A stretch of 9,633 bases of DNA from Lentisphaeria bacterium (GTDB taxonomy: Bacteria; Verrucomicrobiota; Lentisphaeria; JABSQK01; UBA12247): positions 1-9,633 of the forward strand of contig DMTJ01000363.1 in assembly GCA_003477185.1 (NCBI GenBank), given 5' to 3'. A model generated the notes under the pieces. That model made no database searches. It had not been told where the DNA came from and saw only the letters and a program-made list of their open reading frames with translations. Position numbers and translations under genes: made by a program. Positions 1-6,922 of the stretch are shown here, in pieces. Numbering within the stretch: position 1 is the stretch's first letter; each line of letters starts with the position of its first letter.

Positions 1-683
1 GCGCGTTCCTTGATATAGGCAATCGACTTGTCAAAAAGATGCGGCAGAACCTCCTCGATGTGGAAATCGGCGCCGATCGGCCCCTTACGGTACCAGCCAT
101 AGGGATCTTCCCTCTTCGACACCCCTTCTTCACGATCTGGCTGTGCCGTGACCTTGCCCGTGTCAACCCAGACATACGGCGGCATGTCGAGCGAGCCGCA
201 GTGCCCGTAGTAGCCGTCGAACCCGTTGATGTTTGGACCGTTCTTCACATCCTTCGTGAAGTCGATCTCGCCGCCTACCTTGGCCCAGTCCCAGCCCAGG
301 TGCCATTTGCCGATCATCTGTGTGTGATAGCCAGCGCCCTTCAGCATGTGCGCGACAGTGGCACGGTCGGCGGGAATCAGGTGATCGCTGCGTCCGCTCA
401 GGACACCGCGTGCCAGCCGCGAGCGCCAGTTGTAGCGGCCGGTCAGCAAGCCATAGCGCGTTGGCGTGCATACTGAGCTCGACGAATGAGCATCGAGAAA
501 GGTGATTCCCTCGTCCGCCATCTTCTGCAGATGCGGCGTCTTGATCTTGCACTCGGTATTGGTCGGCGAGATGTCGCCAATGCCCAGGTCATCGGCAAGA
601 ACAACGATGACGTTGGGGGTGTCGGCGGCCGTGACGGTAAAGGCCGCCAGAAAAAGAACTGCGGCTGTAATGATTCGATACAT
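1..683 (-). CDS. Secreted type I (formylglycine) sulfatase, 3' end outside window
   Basis: The reading frame from ATG at 683 is open to the left edge, giving 227 codons of the N-terminal half of an alkaline-phosphatase-fold sulfatase. These enzymes hydrolyse sulfate esters, often on polysaccharides. Residues 1-20 (MYRIITAAVLFLAAFTVTAA) form a signal peptide, so it is probably periplasmic or secreted. Calcium-ligand aspartates lie in VIVVLADDLG (D31, D32). The modification motif is C-T-P-T-R at 72-76, followed by YGLLTGRYNWRSR. Cys72 is the residue a formylglycine-generating enzyme would oxidise, so this is the Cys-type. GKWHLG (125-130) supplies the conserved Lys126 and His128. The frame still runs through sulfatase-like sequence (YGWYRKGPIGADF) at the edge, so it is cut by the window, not visibly broken. 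Upstream there is only a weak GGGAAA purine tract for ribosome binding. Family call is firm; substrate cannot be inferred. Confidence 0.95.
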   Translation of the reverse strand, partial: MYRIITAAVLFLAAFTVTAADTPNVIVVLADDLGIGDISPTNTECKIKTPHLQKMADEGITFLDAHSSSSVCTPTRYGLLTGRYNWRSRLARGVLSGRSDHLIPADRATVAHMLKGAGYHTQMIGKWHLGWDWAKVGGEIDFTKDVKNGPNINGFDGYYGHCGSLDMPPYVWVDTGKVTAQPDREEGVSKREDPYGWYRKGPIGADFHIEEVLPHLFDKSIAYIKER

Positions 684-1147
684 AAAGTCAATTTCCCGTT
701 ATCGTAAATTTCGCGGCCCCGGGCGCGGCCCTAACTTGCCCCCGGATTGATGTTACGCCAAACCATATCTCACCTCGACATCGGGAATCACCGCACCCAG
801 GCGCATTGCCATTCGGCACCTCATCACTAGCAATACAGCAGCAGTAGCCAATCTATTCAATCCCCCTGAAAACAAGAACCATTCGAAGCCGATCATCTCT
901 AAGCCAGTTGTGACCTTGCGGACTCCGCAGCTCACCTCGACCGTCCCCGCATACCGCAGCCCCAACCAGGCGCTCCAGCATGACGTATCGCCGCAGGTTG
1001 AACTGACCGTTCGCGACCACGAAAAGGAACGAAGATGATAAAATCCCGCTCACAATTGCATGCTCAATACTTTGCCAGTACTCCTTAGCTCAGCAGGTGA
1101 AAGTGGCTGACTGCGCCGCTCCTTAAGATTTGGGCGCTTACACATGA
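684..1147. other. Intergenic stretch, no supported gene
   Basis: This is the 5' flank of the sulfatase and would hold its promoter. A GC-rich block with GCGGCC twice (about 712-729) sits close to the start codon. Short open frames on the minus strand (for example 753-965 and 853-1053) have no recognisable motif, no good ribosome binding site and overlap one another, so I do not call them. Nothing else is identifiable. Confidence 0.5.
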
Positions 1148-1438
1148 TCTCTCGGTGGCACCATTAAAGACAACAAGGTCGTGACATTCCGGGCAACAAC
1201 CATTCGAGAATGGGATGGGAAGCTCACCATCAAGATCTATGGCACAGTCCGCTATTCACCGGGCAAGAAAGAAGAAAGTGCCGCATTCTTTTTTGATCCT
1301 GAATATTTCAGTGATAGAACCGACTATCCCAAGTGGCACTTCAAGACTTCCGGCTCGTCCGGCTCGATAGAAGGAAGATATGCGGGGCATTCGTTCAGTG
1401 GCAAAAGGGAGGAAGTTAACTTTGAGAGTAAAAAATAG
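1148..1438 (+). CDS. Short hypothetical reading frame, possibly a 5'-truncated remnant
   Basis: I do not recognise this protein. The frame is open from just after a TGA at 1145-1147 to TAG at 1436-1438. The first usual start is GTG at 1181 (85 codons), but protein-like sequence already precedes it (GGTIKDNKVV), and the only purine tract, AAGG at 1175-1178, is too close to that GTG. The translation has alternating polar and hydrophobic residues (VTFRATTIREWDGKLTIKIYG), several Trp, Tyr and Phe, no signal peptide and a Lys-rich end. This would suit part of a beta-sheet domain. It is clearly richer in A and T than the sulfatase and protease genes. I infer either a small foreign gene or the tail of a longer gene whose 5' part was lost. 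There are no functional clues from neighbours. Confidence 0.35.
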   Translation, partial: SLGGTIKDNKVVTFRATTIREWDGKLTIKIYGTVRYSPGKKEESAAFFFDPEYFSDRTDYPKWHFKTSGSSGSIEGRYAGHSFSGKREEVNFESKK

Positions 1439-1629
1439 CCGAGACGCGAAAGGTATTTGAGGTTATCATTCGATGACTACGAGAAAGCAGTACCTTCTTG
1501 CAATAAACTCCCCAAACTTTCCCTAAGTAGTGGCTATGAATAGCCGGGTTCACCAAAGGAAAAAAGCGAACCAGCCGGCAAGTTCAATTATTTTTGGCAA
1601 ACTCGATTAAAATTAAGCGGACAAGTCCC

Positions 1630-1662
1630 ACACTTATCGCGCCACAGGCGCGCTCCCACACA
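1630..1662 (-). repeat. REP-like palindromic element
   Basis: The core is a perfect 6-bp stem with a 3-nt loop: CGCGCC (1638-1643), ACA, GGCGCG (1647-1652). On the minus strand it reads GTGTGGGAGCGCGCC, then TGTGGCGCGATAAGTGTGGG. A GTGTGGGAGC head followed by a GC-rich imperfect palindrome is the layout of repetitive extragenic palindromes, which are typically non-coding, multicopy and mobilised by RAYT (TnpA-REP) transposases. The similarity is by eye. Only one copy is in the window, so its repeat status is inferred. Confidence 0.5.
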
Positions 1663-1780
1663 CCGAACCTTGTATCCCCCAACTCCTCCTTGCGGATAAA
1701 AATCCCCCCAGCCTAGAAACCACTGCAGCCGCCTGACCTAGACACCGAAGTTCGCACAGGGCGCAAGCCCCCCAATAAAA

Positions 1781-1798
1781 ATCTCTGCGATCTCTGCG
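1781..1798. repeat. Two perfect 9-bp tandem copies of ATCTCTGCG
   Basis: ATCTCTGCG occurs twice head to tail (1781-1789 and 1790-1798), followed by a partial CTCG. The opposite strand reads CGCAGAGAT repeated. CGCAGAGA-type short repeats recur between genes in several environmental bacterial genomes as I recall them; the function is unknown. A second low-complexity tract with three CCTTT units lies 30 bases on, at 1829-1854. Confidence 0.6.
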
Positions 1799-1997
1799 CT
1801 CGTTGTGGACCCGAAAATCTTCCCATTTTCCTTTTGCTCCTTTGTCCTTTGCTGTGCCCGCCATAGTTCTGACCCTCCGGCGGAGGCCTGGACGAACGCT
1901 GGGTGGTAAAAATGCCCAGCGAGGGCAAAACCTCCCCCTCCCGTGTCAATGGATATGATTCCGCCCGTGTTTTAACCCTGCCTACCCCCAAAATATT

Positions 1998-2004
1998 GAG
2001 AGAG
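1998..2004 (+). promoter_or_regulatory. Ribosome binding site for the 2010 gene
   Basis: The purine run GAGAGAG ends 5 bases before the ATG at 2010, a normal Shine-Dalgarno position. It supports the view that this start was once used and that the frame beginning there is a real gene now broken. Confidence 0.45.
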
Positions 2005-2009
2005 CACTT

Positions 2010-2509
2010 ATGAAACGGATCTTTTTCACCCTGCTTGCCCCCATAAGCCTGAACACCACCGAACTGACTGAACTGTTGGAAAACGAAGATTTTTCCCAGG
2101 GCATCAACCGCTGGTTTCTGGGTCGGATCCCGCACTACGGAGTCACAACTGGGGCCCGGATCAAAGACGGAGGCGTACATCTGACCAAATAGACTGGTCC
2201 AAACCCGCGATCTATGGGACTGAGTTAACAGGTGGAGCTCACGGAGGCTACCATCTACCGGCTCAGCTCCGAGTACCAGGCTTCCCGGGGACCACATTCG
2301 GTGTTGGGCTGAGCGATCACACGGTCCCTCTTATGACGTCTAAGCGGATCAAAGTTAAAACCGGTGACTGGGAATCCGCCAGTTACGGTCCAAGCTCCAA
2401 GGCGACGACCGACTCAAGCTGGTTGAAGAATCCGAAAAAGAAGGCGTCCAAGAAGCAACTCAAAGAGGGCAGGACTCTACTTGAAAAAAACGCCACGAGA
2501 AACCCTTAA
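2010..2509 (+). pseudogene. Probable frameshifted gene with carbohydrate-binding-like N-terminus
   Basis: The first frame (2010-2192, 60 codons) starts MKRIFFTLLAPISL, like a short signal peptide, then ELTELLENEDFSQGINRWF. This resembles the 'ENGDFSxGLxGW' opening of CBM4/9-type carbohydrate-binding domains. It continues to RIKDGGVHLTK and hits TAG. Moving to the -1 frame at that point (about 2189) gives a further open stretch to TAA at 2507-2509, starting IDWSKPAIYGTELT, containing IKVKTGDWESASYG and ending Lys-rich. I infer one ancestral product of about 165 residues split by a single-base deletion, possibly with further damage. A caveat is that the second frame is also open upstream of the junction, so openness alone does not prove coding. 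A short, intact 60-residue protein is the alternative. Confidence 0.45.
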
Positions 2510-2660
2510 CAAACCGGGCGCCTGCGCGCTGAGGTTTGGTCTGGGCTGTGTTGAAGGAAAGTTTGGCCTGCACCATGTATGCCAGGCCGAAGCAGTCGCG
2601 GAGGGATACTCGGTACGGGATCCCAGATAATGAGGCGAAGCGAAAACCCTGGCTTCGGGA
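2510..2660. other. Converging intergenic spacer
   Basis: This lies between the stop of the frameshifted plus-strand gene and the stop of the minus-strand metalloprotease. I see no clear hairpin followed by a T-run for either gene. The T-run just beyond, read on the minus strand (complement of the A-run at about 2484-2490), has no obvious stem before it. Confidence 0.4.
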
Positions 2661-5135
2661 TCAGAACGCAACGGGGAGTACTGTGGAGCATCCGCTCGCA
2701 TCCGGCTCGTACACCCGGTAGGTATAACTGCCCGCCCCCTTATTGCCGATGTTGTCGGTATGGGCGCCGGTGTTGAGTACGGAGATTTCGGCCGGGTCAT
2801 CGCCGTCGCGAACGATTAGCACCGTTTCGCCCTGGGCGCCCGACCAAGTAAGGTCTGCGTAGTGCACCCCTTTGACTTTGTACCCCACCGCGCTGTCTAG
2901 GCTGATGCCCGCAGGGCCGTCCGGTGTGGTCGCGGAGACCGGACCGTCAAAGGCAGAATCGCCGGCGCTGTTGTAGGCCCAAATCCGGTAGGTGTAGGTC
3001 GTGAGTGCGGCCACATCGAAATCGTCGTAGCTCGAGGAATCCGGACCAGCTATGTCTAGCAACTCCCAGGTCGTTCCGCCGTTCACGCTGCGCTCAATCT
3101 CAAAGCCGAATTCATTGTCGGACTCATCGGCCCAAGTCAGGGTCACTTGGCCGGCCGAGACCGGGTCTGCGATCAGGCCGCTTGGTGCCGCCGGGGGAGC
3201 TCCTGCGGCCAGGTAGGTCCGGATGAGCAGCAGATCAACTTCAACCGTGTCGAGCCCGAGTTCTCCAGCACTGCCGTCGCTGTCAATGACCCGGATCAGT
3301 ACCGATCCGGACGCGGTGGGCGGAAGCTGGGCGGAAAGAAGCTGCCCGTCATCGGCTACCGGTGCGGTGAACAGACTGCTGTAGGTGATTCCGCTATCTG
3401 TCGAGGCTTCGAAGATAAAATTATCTGAGGCAGATCCTCCATAGGCATGGGCCAGCACGGTAACGGCTGACCCGGCCTGAACGTTAAATTCCCAAATGTG
3501 CTCCAGCGTGCTGTGGCGGCGGCTGGGTTTGCCGTTGGAAACCACTTCCGTTATGGCTTCGACCATGGCGTCATCAGCACAGCTGTCCAGGTACGATCCG
3601 GAGATACTGCCCGAACCGAAGAACTCACCGACCGCACACTGGTCAATGAAGTCCGGTGCATCCTCGGTGGTCGCCGAGACCGTTGCGTAGCCGGAGCTTC
3701 CCGCGCTGTTGAAGGCACTGACGCGGTACTCATAGAGGGTGCCGGCGGCAAGGCCGATGTCGGAATAGCTGGTCGCGCCTGCTCCTAGGGAGGCGGCCAA
3801 GGTCCAGGGCGACTGGGCGGTTGAACGTTCCACGTCAAAACCGGCTTCGTTATTTGCCTGATCGACCCACGCGAGATTGATCTGTGCAAAAGAGGCGGTG
3901 ACTGCGGTCAGACCGCTGGGTGCGACCGGCGGATCAACCGCGGCGTCGTCCAGGCAGGTCCGGCTGTCCCGGAAAGCAATGATGTCCGGAATCGTGCCCA
4001 CCGGGTTAAAGGCATTCGCGCAGGTGATGGAGGGGTTCATGGTGTAGGACGTGCAGCTGCAATGGCCAGCCCCCCAGTTGTGTCCGAGTTCGTGCGCAGA
4101 CAAGTCAGTCGCGCAGCTGAAGTTGTTGTTAAAATCCGACTGCACCATTCCGTAGCCGTAGGACGTGCAGACGGCATTCAGCCACGCGATACCGATGGTG
4201 CTAGAATCAATTTCCTTGCCGGTGAAAAGTTGTGCCACATCGCGGCTGATATTGCCGTGGTTGGCACTCCAGTGGTTGCGGAACTGGTTCAGCAGGGTTT
4301 CCGCATCGGTGGAAGAGTAGGGATCGGACTCGGAGGTCCGGACCAGGATGGTCGTGATCAGGTGGCTGATTCCGACATCCCGCTCGTACTGGATGTTCAC
4401 GGAGTTGATCACGCTTTCAATCCTCGCTTGGGCTTCGCTCACCGAGCCGTAGTCGAGAAAGTATTCGACATCCGCATCGCAGGCAAGTTCGGCGATTTTC
4501 AGGGCGCCGGCGGCAACGGGGGACGGTTCGCCGTCACCACTCTGCCCTCCGGCAGCGGCCCCGGCGATTTCAGCCGCGGCCAGTGCGAGGCAGCCCCTCC
4601 CATCGGGCACCACATGGGCGCCGTTGTACACCACATGGTGGCCCCGTGCCGCGCCGGGCACACGTCCAGCCAGTGGTTCCATCCAAGTTTCATGCTCTCC
4701 GTCCACCACACGCAGGTGAATCCCGTCGCTGAGGAGAGAGGCCGCCGCCGAGGCGCCCGACCGGCCGCGCACTATCCCTCGGTAGGTGGTAATAGGGCCG
4801 GGTTCGATGGGGGTCAATTCGCCGGCTGCATTCTGGGCTAGGAGCTGGAATTGCTCGGACCGGATCGGCTGGGGGATGAGGTCAACCACGGCAGTACCGC
4901 CATTGAGCGGGACGGTCACGCTGAATTCTTCGCCGGGCTTGGCCCCGACGGAAAGCCGCATCACCGCACTGTGCGTAAGTCCGAAGGCCCGGTTGGCATC
5001 CGCCGCAAGCTGGGAGACCGGGTTTGCACGGGGTGCCGCAGTAAGCAACGGCACCGCCGCCATGGAGAGCAGGGCGATCCAGGCAAGGGATTGGAGAAAG
5101 CGGCTTCGCAACGGGCGACAGAGGGTGGAATCCAT
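2661..5135 (-). CDS. Secreted M12B-like (reprolysin-type) zinc metalloprotease with FN3 domains
   Basis: This is an 824-residue secreted protein-degrading enzyme. Domains in order: signal peptide about 1-34; propeptide about 35-210, in which TYRGIVRGRSGASAAASLLS resembles the M12B propeptide motif; catalytic domain about 213-395; FN3 about 402-491; beta-rich segment about 492-645 (possible jellyroll); FN3 about 646-740; C-terminal beta domain 743-824. Zinc ligands lie in HELGHNWGAGH: His348, Glu349 (general base), His352 and His358. Met366 in YTMNP is the Met-turn. Residue 359 is Cys where reprolysins usually have Asp, and Cys361, Cys372 and Cys394 may form disulfides. Cys182 in the propeptide could act as a cysteine switch (inference). 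The ATG at 5135 has AAGGA at 5145-5149, 9 bases away. The gene is monocistronic and appears complete. A substrate is not predictable. Confidence 0.93.
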   Translation of the reverse strand: MDSTLCRPLRSRFLQSLAWIALLSMAAVPLLTAAPRANPVSQLAADANRAFGLTHSAVMRLSVGAKPGEEFSVTVPLNGGTAVVDLIPQPIRSEQFQLLAQNAAGELTPIEPGPITTYRGIVRGRSGASAAASLLSDGIHLRVVDGEHETWMEPLAGRVPGAARGHHVVYNGAHVVPDGRGCLALAAAEIAGAAAGGQSGDGEPSPVAAGALKIAELACDADVEYFLDYGSVSEAQARIESVINSVNIQYERDVGISHLITTILVRTSESDPYSSTDAETLLNQFRNHWSANHGNISRDVAQLFTGKEIDSSTIGIAWLNAVCTSYGYGMVQSDFNNNFSCATDLSAHELGHNWGAGHCSCTSYTMNPSITCANAFNPVGTIPDIIAFRDSRTCLDDAAVDPPVAPSGLTAVTASFAQINLAWVDQANNEAGFDVERSTAQSPWTLAASLGAGATSYSDIGLAAGTLYEYRVSAFNSAGSSGYATVSATTEDAPDFIDQCAVGEFFGSGSISGSYLDSCADDAMVEAITEVVSNGKPSRRHSTLEHIWEFNVQAGSAVTVLAHAYGGSASDNFIFEASTDSGITYSSLFTAPVADDGQLLSAQLPPTASGSVLIRVIDSDGSAGELGLDTVEVDLLLIRTYLAAGAPPAAPSGLIADPVSAGQVTLTWADESDNEFGFEIERSVNGGTTWELLDIAGPDSSSYDDFDVAALTTYTYRIWAYNSAGDSAFDGPVSATTPDGPAGISLDSAVGYKVKGVHYADLTWSGAQGETVLIVRDGDDPAEISVLNTGAHTDNIGNKGAGSYTYRVYEPDASGCSTVLPVAF

Positions 5136-5144
5136 GGACGTAGT

Positions 5145-5149
5145 TCCTT
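5145..5149 (-). promoter_or_regulatory. Shine-Dalgarno of the metalloprotease
   Basis: On the minus strand AAGGA lies 9 bases before the ATG at 5135, which fixes this start. It overlaps the right-hand end of the palindrome described next. Confidence 0.7.
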
Positions 5150-5159
5150 AACTAGTTAA
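5148..5159. promoter_or_regulatory. 12-bp perfect palindrome TTAACTAGTTAA next to the protease RBS
   Basis: TTAACTAGTTAA is its own reverse complement and overlaps the Shine-Dalgarno by two bases. In this position a bound dimeric regulator, or an RNA hairpin in the leader, could block translation or transcription. The upstream 5205-5270 stretch is AT-rich (for example TTTGCAAAATTTTAAATTC), as expected for a promoter region, but no good -35/-10 pair stands out. It may be chance. Confidence 0.3.
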
Positions 5160-5589
5160 CGGCACATGCGCGTAGCGTTAGCTGTAGCACGGCTGTCCCA
5201 ATTTGCAAAATTTTAAATTCAATTTCGGTAGCTGATGGGAAATTTCTTTTAACGCTTTTACAAGGACGGCCTGACAGGGGGCGCCGTCCAGGGAAACGGG
5301 GCGGAAACGATGCAAGGCGGAAGGGAGGGTGTCCACCGATATTGGCCACTGACAAGCGTTGAGCGAACGGGATACGCCGAATCGAGTATCGAGGTAGCGT
5401 CTTCCTCACGGGTACTTTCAGAATCCCAAGAGAAACTCGTCGAACTAGAGCAAAGCGGAGACAGTCGGGGGCAATTCCGTATACCCGACTTTCAGCTCAA
5501 ATTCACCAGTGGCGGCTGGCTTGGGCGGGGCCCTCGCTGGATAGCCGTTCCAAAGTTGACAGTGTTTGAGCCCCGAGCGCAGCGAGAGC
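5160..5589. other. Intergenic region between protease and IS91 remnant
   Basis: This holds the protease 5' flank (5160 to about 5280, AT-rich) and then about 300 bases that may be leftover sequence from the IS91 3' end. Open frames on both strands (such as 5310-5672 plus) overlap and carry no known motif, so no gene is called. Confidence 0.45.
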
Positions 5590-6775
5590 CCGCCCGTAGC
5601 GACGGGAGCGACCGTAGGCAGCGGCAATCGCTCAATACCATCGGTCTGGTCCTCTTGCTCTATGACCGATAGGATGGCTATGGTACGGCCACATTTCGGG
5701 CCCCCGACCAGCGCATACGGCATAATTTGCGATAGGGAGTATCGCTCTCAGCGGTGGTGGGGGGCTCGATACCCACGGACTGCTGTGCCTTTGTCGCTTC
5801 TGCAGCCTTGGCATGCCTGCCGCGAGCCTTGTTCCAATACCAGCCATAGTATCCTGCCGTCTGCGCACCGTGCTCTGGAATATGTTGCGTGGCCTCGGCA
5901 ATAAAGTCCGGCGGCTCAAAAATCTCGAAGTTATGTGACACGCCACGGCGGAACTGAGTATGATCACGGGTCGGAAGGCGACACACTCCTCGCGCGCTTC
6001 TCAATGGGCGACATTGCCATTCGGCGGGGTCTGAATCATGCGCTTCAGGCTGAACCGGCATCGCAGCATATACTGGAGCAACCTTTGAATGGCAGCCTGA
6101 TCACAGGCTGATAGGTAGACGCGTTGACGTTCGCGTTCGCTCCCTCTGGTGGGCAAGGCCGTCCTCTGCGGTCGGCTGTCGATAATTAAGCTAGAGTGTT
6201 TCTATTTTCGCATGTGTTCGACTCCTTTTCAGCACCACGGGCCTCTGCCCGGGAAAGCGCAACAAATTTTTGCTCCCAGAGCTTAAGAAACGGCTCGGCG
6301 GTAAGATCATCGGGCATTGGCAGGGAGGGGCCGTACTTGGCAAAGGCTCCCTCAGTGGTGAGCGCGTGGACGTGCGGCTGCCGGTTGATCAGATCGCCAA
6401 ACGTCTGAGGGGCGCCGACGATGCCCGGCACAACGTCGTCGCGATCAAGGGCGGCACGGTAGACGTCGCGCACTGTCTCCCAAGCGAGAGCAGGGAGATG
6501 CTTGAGTAGATCCCGGGCGTAGCGAAAGTAGGCACGGCACCGTTTCGGTATGGTGAAGACGAACTGTAGGTGCGGGACGGAAACCGCCATATTGCCCTCT
6601 GACATTGGCCGCGGTGACGAGCGTACAGCTTTATTGGCACCCGCGCGAAGCCTCCCCGCAGGTAGCCGCAACCCAGAAAAGCAGCAACAGCCTTGCGTAT
6701 CACGGGCCGAAAGAAACCGACGCGCTCGTGGTGACGGATGCACTTAACCTCGTAGCTCGGCGGGTGATGGCGGCG
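5590..6775 (-). mobile_element. Decayed IS91-family insertion sequence
   Basis: The extent is set by recognisable transposase sequence, so the true element ends are unknown. IS91-family elements move by rolling-circle replication with a Y2 HUH transposase and have no terminal inverted repeats or target duplications, so boundaries cannot be drawn by repeats. Just past the transposase 3' end a hairpin CCCGT-AGCG-ACGGG (5593-5606) sits where the ori end hairpin of such elements would be expected; this link is inference. The element cannot be autonomous now. Confidence 0.8.
5620..6775 (-). pseudogene. IS91-family transposase, multiply frameshifted and internally deleted
   Basis: Pieces of one Y2-type transposase follow each other in order. 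(a) 6638-6775: N-terminus with GFFRPVIRKAVAAF and YLRGGFARV. (b) 6245-6578: HLQFVFTIPKR, VRDVYRAALDRDDVVPG, the HUH pair in PHVHAL (His at 6372-6374 and 6366-6368) and PFLKLWEQKF. (c) 6004 to about 6135: AAIQRLLQYMLRCRFSLKRM. (d) 5708-5986: RRGVSHNFEIFEPPDFIAEA, YYGWYWNKARG and YRKLCRMRW. (e) About 5620-5705: GGPKCGRTIAILSVIEQEDQ. These lie in three different frames. Between (a) and (b) only about 60 bases remain where the family has a Cys-rich zinc-finger segment, so that domain is deleted. Between (d) and (e) about a dozen codons are missing. Non-functional. Confidence 0.88.
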
Positions 6776-6891
6776 TTCGAGGGAGAATCGCCTACTTTGC
6801 GATTTGTCACTGCCAGGCATTGTGGCCCGGGCCAATGGGGGATGGGCATCCACCTTAGAAAAGGATGAAGTAGCTCTCAAGAAACGTAAGG

Positions 6892-6910
6892 GCAGGACTG
6901 CCACTCCTGC
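6892..6910 (-). terminator. Possible terminator hairpin after the Old Yellow Enzyme gene
   Basis: GCAGGA and TCCTGC form a perfect 6-bp stem with a 7-base loop, 12 bases past the TAA of the minus-strand flavin reductase. The downstream tract (CCTTACGTTTCTTG on the minus strand) is only weakly T-rich, so this is a poor intrinsic terminator. Confidence 0.3.
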
Positions 6911-6922
6911 GAGACACGCTCC

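Larger units (their letters stand above)
1439..2009. other. Repeat-bearing intergenic region
   Basis: No gene is supported here. The left part (to about 1620) is AT-rich and contains a perfect hairpin GGCTAT-GA-ATAGCC at 1532-1545. The right part holds a REP-like palindrome, a 9-bp tandem repeat, a CCTTT-rich tract and the small hairpin CCTCCG-G-CGGAGG at 1874-1886. A long minus-strand frame across 1713-2297 reads through these repeats and antisense to the next gene, and looks non-coding. Confidence 0.6.

Noticed and set aside
39..750. Several plus-strand and other-frame open frames over the sulfatase
   Set aside because: Shadows of the sulfatase coding frame, which contains all the family motifs.
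753..1053. Minus-strand short frames upstream of the sulfatase
   Set aside because: They overlap each other in different frames, lack initiation signals and match nothing recognisable.
1085..1140. tRNA-like D-arm sequence (TTAGCTCAGCAGGTGAAAG)
   Set aside because: The D stem does not pair, and no anticodon arm or TTCGA T-loop follows at the right distance.
1713..2297. 194-residue minus-strand open frame
   Set aside because: Runs through the tandem repeats and antisense to the CBM-like gene; its translation is low-complexity (GQRSKRKMGRFSG) with no domain.
4062..4841. 259-residue plus-strand open frame inside the protease gene
   Set aside because: Antisense to the metalloprotease catalytic domain and propeptide; openness follows from the GC-rich coding strand opposite, and no motif is visible.
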